DNA of 64,000 nucleotides. Origin: Vibrio coralliilyticus. Lineage in GTDB: Bacteria; Pseudomonadota; Gammaproteobacteria; Enterobacterales; Vibrionaceae. Positions 28,687 through 36,051 of this stretch are shown here, piece by piece; the stretch's first letter is position 1; every line of letters begins with the position of its first letter. The stretch lies in the NCBI RefSeq assembly GCF_024449095.1, contig NZ_CP024628.1, positions 1,475,035 to 1,539,034 on the forward strand, read 5' to 3'. Both the position numbers and the translations under genes were made by a program. The notes under the pieces are model-generated. The model was not told where the DNA came from. It ran no database searches and worked only from the letters and a program-made list of their open reading frames with translations.

Positions 28687-28714
28687 AACTTTCCTCTTCG
28701 TGCATCATTCAGGC

Positions 28715-28963
28715 TTATTTGATTAGCTTAGAAATAGCCCAGCCTGCAATAAAGGCGCATCCAACGCTCAAGAGTGGGCGCTCTTTAATCATGTTTTCAG
28801 CTTGCTCTGTTTTGTTTTTTACAGTTTCAGACCCTGCTTCGAGCGTGTCTTGAACGGTATTTTTCACATTTTCTATTGCTTCTGAAGCAACCCCTTCTGC
28901 CATTTCATAAATCTCTTCGGCCTGCTGCTTAGAATCAGTTTTTTTAGTATTTGCATTTGGCAT
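28715..28963 (-). CDS. DUF883 YqjD/ElaB-type membrane-anchored protein
   Basis: About 82 residues: a long amphipathic helix (about 10-60, rich in Glu, Lys and Ala) and a single C-terminal membrane segment ERPLLSVGCAFIAGWAISKLIK, the hallmark of YqjD/ElaB, which bind ribosomes and tether them to the inner membrane in stationary phase. The start at 28963 (MPNANTKK) is preferred because of AAGGAG 8 nt upstream. First gene of the yqjD-yqjE-yqjK-permease unit behind a sigma-54 element. Confidence 0.82.
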   Translation of the reverse strand: MPNANTKKTDSKQQAEEIYEMAEGVASEAIENVKNTVQDTLEAGSETVKNKTEQAENMIKERPLLSVGCAFIAGWAISKLIK

Positions 28964-29041
28964 ACATAATCTCCTTAACTTATCCAATGAGAGAAAATAA
29001 AGTGATCATTCAAAATTACTATCACTTCTTACACTAAGATA

Positions 29042-29058
29042 AGCGAACATCATGCCAA
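29042..29058 (-). promoter_or_regulatory. Sigma-54 promoter of the yqjD-like operon
   Basis: Minus strand TTGGCATGATGTTCGCT: the -24 GG and -12 GC are exactly 10 nt apart and the -24 box is TTGGCA. Predicted start near 29031, about 70 nt before the ATG at 28963. Confidence 0.7.
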
Positions 29059-29214
29059 CTTTAAAATAGCTTGTCGCATATGGTATTAGAGAGCTTTTCG
29101 GTAATAAAAAGAGTGCTATTCATGTAATATTTTCACTCATTTTCCATGAGGATTGTACCTTTTACAAAATTACATTTCTTTCTTCCATAATCTAGGGCTT
29201 AGTGGCGATTTTAT

Positions 29215-29231
29215 TTGGCACGTAACATGCT
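29215..29231 (+). promoter_or_regulatory. Sigma-54 promoter of the DUF2383 operon
   Basis: TTGGCACGTAACATGCT, one mismatch to TTGGCACG-N4-TTGCT, with the required 10-nt GG-GC spacing. Predicted start near 29242, 25 nt before the ATG at 29267. Confidence 0.78.
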
Positions 29232-29266
29232 TTACTTCTATTACGAACAAATCTAAATGAGGCACT

Positions 29267-29689
29267 ATGAAAAATAAAAGCATTTCATCTGTTATAAGTT
29301 TAATAGAAAGTGGGAATATTATTTATGAAAAAGCGATATCTAATGTAGATAATAAAGATATAAAAAGAAGTCTTTTTGATATATATGCGATTAAGAAGTG
29401 TGCTGAGTTAAAACTAAAGTCGCTCTCAAAACCTTCAAAACCGCACAAGCTTATTCCAGACAGCTACACCATTAATGCTCGACGATATTGCATTGAAGCA
29501 GAGGAAGAGAGAGGAAGTGCAAATGACAGCCTCTATCTGGAACATTTGTCGGGCATAGAAGAAAAAACCATTGACGACATAGCAATACTATCAAAACAAG
29601 CGCCAGAATTGAGACAAAAAATAACAACAATTAAGAGAGAAGTAGAAATGTGTCGTCATAAAATCAATGACTTACGGTCAATGGAATGA
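29267..29689 (+). CDS. DUF2383 (PA2169-like) four-helix protein
   Basis: 140 residues, almost entirely helical, with the DUF2383 opening (SVISLIESGNIIYEKAISNVDNKDIKRSLFDIYAIKKCAELKLKSL). This is a ferritin-like four-helix-bundle family linked with stress genes in Pseudomonas. Strong metal-binding signatures are not obvious. The ATG follows TGAGG. It is transcribed from the sigma-54 element 35-50 nt upstream and probably co-transcribed with the next gene. Confidence 0.72.
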   Translation: MKNKSISSVISLIESGNIIYEKAISNVDNKDIKRSLFDIYAIKKCAELKLKSLSKPSKPHKLIPDSYTINARRYCIEAEEERGSANDSLYLEHLSGIEEKTIDDIAILSKQAPELRQKITTIKREVEMCRHKINDLRSME

Positions 29690-29746
29690 ACAGTCAAATC
29701 TTACACAGGTATGGAAAACACGGTTAAGACAAGAAGGAGTAACAAT

Positions 29747-30157
29747 ATGTGGGTGGAAAATCACAATAGAACTCTCGATGCAACGCACCATAAAAGCATA
29801 GATAGAATATTATTCGCTCTTAAAGAGCATTATCAATCATGCCGTCAGCTCGTTGAATACAGGACGCACCAAACTCTCTCTAGAGCCGCGAGTCGTTTTT
29901 TAAAAGTAGAGCGTTCGATGATCAATGAAATCAAGATTAAAGTCCTTGATTTCAAAACAGAAAACAATCATTCAATGCAAGAAAGCCAGTCCGTTGTGAT
30001 TAGCAGCTACGACGAGATGTATCAAAGCAATCGACAATTAATCACCTATTTGAAAAGTGCGATTGGAACATTTAACAACCAAAAGCTGTCATCATTCTTT
30101 TCTTACTGGGTTGCCGCATTACAAGTGGAAAATGACGAAATGGCGAAGCATTTATAG
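29747..30157 (+). CDS. Helical protein of unknown function, operon partner of DUF2383
   Basis: 136 residues, all-helical and cysteine-poor, with HHKSIDRILFALKEHYQSCRQLVEYRTHQTLSRAASRFLKVERSM, suggesting a second bundle protein, possibly ferritin-like. The start at 29747 (MWVENHNRT) is chosen because AAGGAG lies 8 nt upstream; the frame also runs back to 29711. A strong bidirectional terminator follows, closing the two-gene unit. Confidence 0.6.
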   Translation: MWVENHNRTLDATHHKSIDRILFALKEHYQSCRQLVEYRTHQTLSRAASRFLKVERSMINEIKIKVLDFKTENNHSMQESQSVVISSYDEMYQSNRQLITYLKSAIGTFNNQKLSSFFSYWVAALQVENDEMAKHL

Positions 30158-30206
30158 TTTAGTTCGATATTATCCACTTCTAGGCGAACAGGCGATCAGC
30201 TGTAAT

Positions 30207-30241
30207 AAAAAAGCGTCAAGCAAATAGGCTTGACGCTTTTT
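30207..30241. terminator. Strong bidirectional intrinsic terminator
   Basis: Perfect stem AAAAAGCGTCAAGC / GCTTGACGCTTTTT with a 6-nt loop; A-tract and T-tract on either side make it functional for the DUF2383 unit and possibly for the opposing barrel gene. Confidence 0.9.
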
Positions 30242-30381
30242 ATTACTATTACTTTTCTTCATGCAAAAAACAGGGTACGAGTTTTTCTTTTGATTATAAA
30301 CCATCAAAGTATGCTCCACCCTGCTATAAAACACATCAAGAGCCTAACACCATTTTATTAAACTCGGTCTTGTGAACCGAA

Positions 30382-30945
30382 TTAGAATCGATATTCCACA
30401 CCTAATGATGCTTGGTTAAAATCTGTTTCTGTGCTTGCACCATTCGTAACGTTCTCTGCATTGAGTTCTACGTCGTACCACATATATTCAGCATTGATTA
30501 AGAATTGATCTGTCACTTTGAAACCCACACCGGCACCAGCGAATACACCTTCGTCTTCTTTACTGCCCCCGAAGCCCGCAATATTGTAGTCTGTCGTATA
30601 CCACATTTGACCACCTTTTGCGTAAAGATCAACACGCTCAGCAATAGGAGCTATAACTTTTAGAGCAGCGGTATAACCGTCTGTTTCGGTATTAGCTAAG
30701 TTATTACCATAGCTACCAAAATCAATATACCCCCCTTCTAATGCTAAGTAAGAGTTAAAGCGGTAACCGATTAAGCCTTGAATAGCATCGCTGTCATCAT
30801 CAAAGTCATCTTGCCCATCAACTTTCAAATAACCATAGTTGGCACCCACATAAACGCCATGCTCGTTGGAGTCCGCAGCGTGTGAAAAAGTACTAAAGGT
30901 TGCTAAAGAAAAAAGGCTAATCAAAGTAACAACATTGCTTTTCAT
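30382..30945 (-). CDS. OmpA-like/OmpW-like outer-membrane beta-barrel protein
   Basis: 187 residues: signal peptide (cleavage after TFSHA), then alternating amphipathic strands (GVYVGANYGYLKVDG, AIQGLIGYRFNSYLALEGGYIDFGSYG, VDLYAKGGQMWYTTDYN) ending in the C-terminal Phe (LGVEYRF) required for barrel insertion. It has the eight-stranded OmpA transmembrane-domain plan with no peptidoglycan-binding domain. It is transcribed from a sigma-54 element about 50 nt upstream, unusual for a porin-like gene. Confidence 0.85.
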   Translation of the reverse strand: MKSNVVTLISLFSLATFSTFSHAADSNEHGVYVGANYGYLKVDGQDDFDDDSDAIQGLIGYRFNSYLALEGGYIDFGSYGNNLANTETDGYTAALKVIAPIAERVDLYAKGGQMWYTTDYNIAGFGGSKEDEGVFAGAGVGFKVTDQFLINAEYMWYDVELNAENVTNGASTETDFNQASLGVEYRF

Positions 30946-30990
30946 TTCGTTCTCCTAATATAAGTTTCATTGAAATATCGATTTATATAG

Positions 30991-31007
30991 AGCAAAAGAA
31001 ATGCCAA
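30991..31007 (-). promoter_or_regulatory. Sigma-54 promoter of the beta-barrel gene
   Basis: Minus strand TTGGCATTTCTTTTGCT with correct 10-nt GG-GC spacing and a perfect TTGCT -12 box. Predicted start near 30980, 35 nt before the ATG. Confidence 0.75.
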
Positions 31008-31368
31008 CTTTAAAAACCATTTAAAACATACTAAAAATAACATAACATTAACATAACTAGGTTGAACACCGAATAAAAGAACAAAATTTAGTCTATTTAT
31101 TACCTTATAAAAACATTTTTAAATTAAGTTAAATAAACGTCGTGAAAAATATTCTCGTTGTTATGTAACTTTTTCAAAAAATAATAAACATAGATTTTCT
31201 AAACTCGATTCAAAACCATCTATTATTTAGTGAAATTTTAAAAAAGATGTGATGACTCTAATGACCAGTTAAGGTGAGAATATGAAAGCAAAAAGCTATT
31301 AGTCGTTTTTTAGGGGGGCTATGTTGCCCAAAGGGTTTATTATGGATAATCATCAATCACCCATTGCA

Positions 31369-31430
31369 AAGTACCCTCAGATGAAACGTTCACAACACAG
31401 GTGTTTGCATGGTTTCATCTGAGGGTACTT
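31369..31430. repeat. Perfect 19-bp inverted repeat with nested hairpin
   Basis: AAGTACCCTCAGATGAAAC at 31369-31387 is exactly complementary to 31412-31430. The 24-nt loop contains a further AACAC / GTGTT stem. There is no T-tract, so it is not an ordinary terminator. It could be a small structured RNA, a protein-binding palindrome or a relic of a mobile element. Confidence 0.75.
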
Positions 31431-31583
31431 AATCGAATGAATTGAGTACTGCCGAAAACCGGAAAGCCATCGCTTAACATCACAAGCACTGAAAATCAGG
31501 GTGATGGCAATGGCTTGGCTCAAACTGAGGTTAACAATCACAAGCAAACACCGTTAGCACCATAAGAGGCCGGGTGACGTCTG

Positions 31584-32498
31584 CTACATCTTAGCGACAT
31601 TATCCGCCACTATGCTTGATAGGCTTTCTCCTCCTTTTGCCTCAAAGTCCAGTGTTCGAATAGGAAACGGAATCGTGATACCAGCATCCGACAACGATTC
31701 CTTAATCGCGACAATGCTGTCATTTTGTGCTTCCATGTAACCAAAGTCGCCAGGGTAATCAATCCAAAACCATACCAGCAAATTGATACTACTGTCGGCG
31801 AAACTGGCAGCATGAACCGCTGTGTCTTCGGGGTTACTCACATAAGGTTTTTGATTAATAGCTTCTGTTATTACTTTGGTCGCTAAATTAGGACAGTCCG
31901 CGTATGAGATACCGACAGGAATTTCTATTTTTCTGAGACCTTTTCGACTGTAGTTCGTCAATATGTTACGAAAAACCATTTTATTTGGAATCATGACGTG
32001 CTGACCTGAAAACGTCTCTACAAGAGTATTGCGCAAATTAATTTGAATAACTTGCCCCATAACGCTGTTGGATTCGACAATATCGCCTATTTTAAATGGC
32101 TTGCGGATACTCATCGTGATCCCTGAAATCAGGTTTTCGGTCATATCTTGAAAAGCAAAACCAATAGCAAGCCCCAAAATACCCGCCCCTGCTAGGAGTG
32201 ATGTAACCGTACCTTGCAATCCAACAAAGTCTAACGCGACAAAAAAACCAACGGTTATAATGATCACTTTAACAATCGATGCTAATAAGTTGGTCGCTTC
32301 CTTTGAATCTACGACTCGGTTGCTCAAGTTCCTAAATAATCGGCCGCCCAGGTTGGCGATAAAGATAAAAGCAAACAACGTAAAGAGCGCAACAATAAGA
32401 TTAGGAATCAACTTGATGGTTTCAACAAGCCAATGCTCCAGCTTTTGCTCAATTAAATGGTTAAATTTCTCAATGTCGAAAGAGAGATTCATCTCCAT
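31584..32498 (-). CDS. MscS-family small-conductance mechanosensitive channel
   Basis: About 304 residues, typical MscS length. Three membrane helices precede the pore-lining Gly/Ala helix (VTSLLAGAGILGLAIGFAFQDMTENLISGI), then the cytoplasmic vestibule (FKIGDIVESNSVMGQVIQINLRNTLVETFSGQHVMIPNKMVFRNILTNYS). It releases solutes on hypo-osmotic shock. The ATG at 32498 (MEMNLSFD) is preferred because AAGGA lies 7 nt upstream; the frame also offers 32513. It lies 41 nt downstream of the phosphatase-kinase fusion in the same direction. Confidence 0.9.
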   Translation of the reverse strand: MEMNLSFDIEKFNHLIEQKLEHWLVETIKLIPNLIVALFTLFAFIFIANLGGRLFRNLSNRVVDSKEATNLLASIVKVIIITVGFFVALDFVGLQGTVTSLLAGAGILGLAIGFAFQDMTENLISGITMSIRKPFKIGDIVESNSVMGQVIQINLRNTLVETFSGQHVMIPNKMVFRNILTNYSRKGLRKIEIPVGISYADCPNLATKVITEAINQKPYVSNPEDTAVHAASFADSSINLLVWFWIDYPGDFGYMEAQNDSIVAIKESLSDAGITIPFPIRTLDFEAKGGESLSSIVADNVAKM

Positions 32499-32538
32499 GG
32501 TGATGTCCTTCATTCATGATTGGTGCTGTCATCAGTGA

Positions 32539-34152
32539 CTATGGAATGCAAACAGATAAAGCTTGGCTTTTGATGCTTATCTCAAGTGATTCAGCGGAGA
32601 ACTTTTCTCCATCAATGACATAGTGTATCGGTCGATTTGAGTCTATTTTGACTTGCTTTGCAGACTCATAGTCAAAAAATGAGGCTTGTTCTTTGAGGCC
32701 TAAGCTTGAAAGCAACACATCAGACAGCGCTAAAGCTCTTTCCCCAAGCGAAGCGGTATTTTCTAAATAGGTAATATGCAATTGACCATCATCAGGTTTT
32801 GGCTCTTTACCTCCTTGAGCAAGGACCGTACTGAAAGGCGACGTGTTGGCAACCACTAAGCTTTGTAATTCAGCTTCTCGTGCTGGCTCCCCATCCTTAG
32901 TGACTTCAAACCACTGACTTTCTCCTGCCACAACCGCAGAAAATAAACCCGATAAGTAAGCAAGTTGGCCATTTTTATTTTTCTGTTCACGATGCGCGTA
33001 ATCAATCATCTTCTCTTCAAACCCAATACCAAGAATAAGCAGTATTGGCTGGTCGTTACAGTACGCCAAATCCATTTTCTTAGACTTGCCGGATAGAATA
33101 GCCTCGCAGGCCTTTTCAACAGGCGACACTTTTGTCGCAAAACCATAGAGCACATGACATAAAGCATTTGCCGTACCCAATGGGATAATCCCGAGTGCCG
33201 TGTCTGTCCCCACGATTTGTCTTGCCACCTCGCTGACGGTGCCATCTCCGCCAGAGACGATGATATGAGAAGCATTTCGCGCTTTTGCTTGTTTGGCTAG
33301 AGATTCCGCTGATACTTCTTTACTGGTGGTCACTATGTCTAAATTGAACTTTCGGGTGAGCTCTCGAATAACCTGTTGCTCACTCGTTTGCCATTTGCCT
33401 CCACCTGCAACAGGGTTAGCAATGAGGCAGCATTTGTCTTCAAGATTGAGCAGTCCCTTATCACTGATAGCATTCAGCACCTTTAGTTGCTTTTTGTTCA
33501 ACTGCGCAGTGCTTCTTACATCATTGATATTTTTGAGCACTTGCTCCACGCTCAGAGATGGATTTTTCGCTAACAGGTATGCTGCAACCACAAACACAGA
33601 GCGGCCACGGCCAAGTGCACAATGAACAACTACGGACCTTGATTGGCTTATCTGAGTATCTATCCAATTAAGAGCATGTTTAAGCTTGCGTAACTTAGGG
33701 GCTTGATGGTCGAGTACCGGGGTATTGAGGTAATGAAACTCTTCGCTGGTCATCGCACTCTCTAAACCCGAAAATTCTGCGGTGACATCAACAATGCACG
33801 TTATGTTTTGAGATTGTAGAAATGACAAATCGGAGGGGAGTAGACGTCGAGAAACATATAAACCTTCTCCCACCCGCTGAATGGGATCGACTTTATCTCT
33901 TTTAATAGCCCAAGTATTGTATAAACGAATGCCTAGAAAAAAAGGAATAAACGCCCACCGGATCCACCAAGCTATTTTGCCATCACTATTTTTTCTAAAT
34001 ATGGATGGCATCTCGAAGATATAGGCGGCACTAACAATAGACATCGATAACCCTGACCAAACCAATAGTAAGCTGAATAATACATTGGGAACAAATGCTG
34101 CTATAGAAAAACAAGCGATAGCAATGAGTATATAGTACTTAACGATAAACAT
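32539..34152 (-). CDS. Membrane-anchored dual-specificity phosphatase fused to diacylglycerol/lipid kinase
   Basis: 537 residues in three parts: two N-terminal membrane segments (about 1-50 and a shorter one near 65-75); a dual-specificity phosphatase domain (about 90-225) with the signature HCALGRGRS (Cys at about 178, CX5R); and a DAGKc-type lipid kinase domain (about 240-535) with IANPVAGGGK, SGGDGTVSEVA and LGIIPLGTANALCHVL. Such fusions may couple lipid phosphorylation and dephosphorylation in membrane remodelling; the substrate is inferred only. It begins 35 nt beyond the hemerythrin terminator. Confidence 0.85.
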   Translation of the reverse strand: MFIVKYYILIAIACFSIAAFVPNVLFSLLLVWSGLSMSIVSAAYIFEMPSIFRKNSDGKIAWWIRWAFIPFFLGIRLYNTWAIKRDKVDPIQRVGEGLYVSRRLLPSDLSFLQSQNITCIVDVTAEFSGLESAMTSEEFHYLNTPVLDHQAPKLRKLKHALNWIDTQISQSRSVVVHCALGRGRSVFVVAAYLLAKNPSLSVEQVLKNINDVRSTAQLNKKQLKVLNAISDKGLLNLEDKCCLIANPVAGGGKWQTSEQQVIRELTRKFNLDIVTTSKEVSAESLAKQAKARNASHIIVSGGDGTVSEVARQIVGTDTALGIIPLGTANALCHVLYGFATKVSPVEKACEAILSGKSKKMDLAYCNDQPILLILGIGFEEKMIDYAHREQKNKNGQLAYLSGLFSAVVAGESQWFEVTKDGEPAREAELQSLVVANTSPFSTVLAQGGKEPKPDDGQLHITYLENTASLGERALALSDVLLSSLGLKEQASFFDYESAKQVKIDSNRPIHYVIDGEKFSAESLEISIKSQALSVCIP

Positions 34153-34180
34153 AGTGAGGCCTTAATTTCTCTGTGTATTA

Positions 34181-34205
34181 AAAAAGCGGGCCCATAAATG
34201 GGCCC
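34181..34205 (-). terminator. Intrinsic terminator after the hemerythrin gene
   Basis: On the minus strand the stem GGGCCCAT / ATGGGCCC (2-nt centre) is followed by GCTTTTTTAATAC. It ends the BON-to-hemerythrin unit, although read-through into the phosphatase-kinase gene is likely because only a short spacer follows. Confidence 0.8.
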
Positions 34206-34259
34206 AAGTTGTTAAACCAAAACCTACGCTTCACTATCAAGCTTAGGTGACACTTCGAA

Positions 34260-34688
34260 TCAAGCCATCTCTTGCTCATATTTTCGAGCCAAAGTTTCTT
34301 TCTGATCTGAGTCTAAAACTCGTCCAGCCGTTTGAAAGAAACGCTGCTCTTCTTCTTCTAAATGATGCTCTACTTTGTGTTTGAGTGTCTTCATCAGTGT
34401 GAGCCAAGCTGGTGAAGACATTTCGGTGTCATCAAGCTGAGCAAGCACCTTATCAATACCGTGGTGTTCAGCGATACCGTGCCTAGTCATATCAACGGAT
34501 TGATCGCTCTCTATTAAAGGTGCATAGAAGTGGCGTTCTTCCGCGACCGCATGCTTAGTTAATTCTTCTTTAAGACTGGAGTAGAATTCTTGCCTAGCCT
34601 GAGTATCACCTGATGTTTGGAGTATCGCATCCATCAAAAGCCGTTGCTTCTCATGGCTATCTTTAAGCACATCAAATATGTTTTTCAT
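34260..34688 (-). CDS. Hemerythrin HHE-domain protein
   Basis: About 142 residues. The HHE cation-binding pattern is visible as DSHEKQR, LTKHAVAEERHFYAPL, HGIAEHHGIDKVL and LKHKVEHHLEEEEQRFF, giving the His and Glu ligands of a di-iron centre that can bind O2 or NO or sense redox state. The start at 34688 (MKNIFDVLKDSHE) was chosen for AGGAG 7 nt upstream; the frame runs back to 34706. Last gene before the terminator. Confidence 0.88.
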   Translation of the reverse strand: MKNIFDVLKDSHEKQRLLMDAILQTSGDTQARQEFYSSLKEELTKHAVAEERHFYAPLIESDQSVDMTRHGIAEHHGIDKVLAQLDDTEMSSPAWLTLMKTLKHKVEHHLEEEEQRFFQTAGRVLDSDQKETLARKYEQEMA

Positions 34689-34754
34689 ATCTAGCTCCTG
34701 CTTCAATTCTTTTTATGAGGTTCGGATGATTAATTCGTGAGTTAATGCCTTTTG

Positions 34755-34952
34755 TTAGCAGTCTTGATCTTCCGTACCAAGTTGCTCTTTCACGTTCTCA
34801 CAGCCGTCCTCTATCTGATTTTGAGCTTCCTCTACCGCTTCGTCAGCTCTTTCACCAGCTTGCTCTAGGGGGCCGTCGTCACTACATGCGGCAAGCGTAA
34901 AAGCAAAACCTGTTGCCAATAGGAAACGGAAAATAACTGTGCTTATATTCAT
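34755..34952 (-). CDS. Small lipoprotein
   Basis: 65 residues: a lipoprotein signal with lipobox TLAACSDD, then an acidic helix (LEQAGERADEAVEEAQNQIEDGCENVKEQLG) ending EDQDC. It resembles short stress-induced lipoproteins of the Lpp or entericidin type in size and plan, but no family assignment is possible. Ribosome site TAGGAG. Middle gene of the BON-DUF1328-lipoprotein-hemerythrin unit. Confidence 0.65.
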   Translation of the reverse strand: MNISTVIFRFLLATGFAFTLAACSDDGPLEQAGERADEAVEEAQNQIEDGCENVKEQLGTEDQDC

Positions 34953-34960
34953 AAAAACTC

Positions 34961-35131
34961 CTAACTCTTATCTTTGTTAACTAAACTCATTACCACCGAT
35001 ACAAGCAACGAAATAGCAAATATATAAAACATAACTTTAGCTACTGTTGCTGCAGCGCCTGCTATACCACCAAATCCAAATAAAGCTGCTATGATGGCAA
35101 GAATAAAAAATATTAAAGCCCAGCGAAGCAT
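34961..35131 (-). CDS. DUF1328 (YtjA-like) two-helix membrane protein
   Basis: 56 residues ([21 protein letters not shown], then [20 protein letters not shown] and a short polar tail). This is the characteristic DUF1328/YtjA pattern of two short membrane helices joined by a Gly-rich turn. It fits exactly between the lipoprotein (8 nt) and the BON gene (32 nt), all on the minus strand. DUF1328 genes are commonly found among general-stress genes. Ribosome site is weak (AGAGAG). Confidence 0.85.
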   Translation of the reverse strand: MLRWALIFFILAIIAALFGFGGIAGAAATVAKVMFYIFAISLLVSVVMSLVNKDKS

Positions 35132-35163
35132 AATGTTCTCTCTTATATCTGTTGGTAAATTTA

Positions 35164-35715
35164 TTATTGAATTACTTCAAGTTTATCAATGACTTTATCA
35201 ACATCGGATGTATTACGAGCAATAGATAGCGCAAGGTCATGTTCTGTATCTGACGTCACCGAACCCTTTAATACCACAGTGTTTTCTTTAGTTTCCACTT
35301 CGATATCAGTACCACTGACTCCCGTATTCATTAATAGTCGAGTCTTAACAATGGCCGTTATTTTGGTATCCGTTAAGACTTGGGTTGATTCCTTATTTTT
35401 ATCTTTTTCATTATCGATGACCGTAAGTTCATTCTTTACCGACTTAACATCATCAAGGCTTAATACTAATTCTTCAGCAAGGGCTTTTTCTGTCTGGTTT
35501 TCAACTGAGCCCGTTAAAGTTACAACCTGGTCTTTAACATAAGTGTTAATATCAAAAGAGTTCAAATTGGAATTAAGTAATAGTGTCGTTTCTGCTTTAC
35601 CGTCAATCCAAGCATCTAGCGTATCTTCTTTCCACATGCTATCTGCAACCGCTGCAGAAGAAGAAGTAGCGATAACCGTTGTTAGTAGAATTTTACTTGC
35701 AATGTTTTTCATCAT
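35164..35715 (-). CDS. Periplasmic protein with two BON domains (OsmY-like)
   Basis: 183 residues: signal peptide (cleavage near AAVA-DS), then two BON domains, about 40-100 ([49 protein letters not shown]) and about 115-183 (same pattern ending [12 protein letters not shown]). BON proteins such as OsmY bind phospholipids or act as periplasmic chaperones under osmotic stress. First gene of a minus-strand stress unit with a sigma-54 promoter only ~35 nt upstream. ATG at 35715 or 35712 possible. Confidence 0.88.
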   Translation of the reverse strand: MMKNIASKILLTTVIATSSSAAVADSMWKEDTLDAWIDGKAETTLLLNSNLNSFDINTYVKDQVVTLTGSVENQTEKALAEELVLSLDDVKSVKNELTVIDNEKDKNKESTQVLTDTKITAIVKTRLLMNTGVSGTDIEVETKENTVVLKGSVTSDTEHDLALSIARNTSDVDKVIDKLEVIQ

Positions 35716-35748
35716 TTATCTCCTTTTTTGTACTTGCATTACCATTAG

Positions 35749-35765
35749 AGCAAACTGCATGCCAA
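35749..35765 (-). promoter_or_regulatory. Sigma-54 promoter of the BON operon
   Basis: Minus strand TTGGCATGCAGTTTGCT, one mismatch to the consensus, with 10-nt GG-GC spacing. Predicted start near 35738, 23 nt before the ATG. The remaining spacer up to 36051 is AT-rich and holds the promoter of the divergent activator gene. Confidence 0.78.
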
Positions 35766-36051
35766 AAATACAAACCATTGAATTAAAAGGAGTTATATGA
35801 AGAACTAAAAATAATATTAATATTTCCGATGATGGAGAATGAATAATTTACAAGGAGTATTTGTAAAAAATATAAATATTTATCTCGTCCGAGTTAGTGA
35901 CACACCATAATATTATTGCCCGATTTTTATCTATCATTTTAAATATAAAATCATTATTATTCACAAAAAACGCGAAAGAAAAGCCATACATTCTCTTTCC
36001 TTATGCCTCGTGCTATCATCTCTCTCACTACTGTTGAAAGAGAGTTAAATC

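Larger units (their letters stand above)
30946..31583. other. 638-bp AT-rich intergenic region with a large palindrome
   Basis: No credible gene. It contains the sigma-54 promoter of the barrel gene (30991-31007), a very AT-rich stretch (31010-31250) that could carry activator sites, and a 62-bp inverted repeat at 31369-31430. Between 31440 and 31580 there are shorter imperfect stems (for example GCCATCGC and GTGATGGC). A small RNA gene is possible but unproven. Confidence 0.5.
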
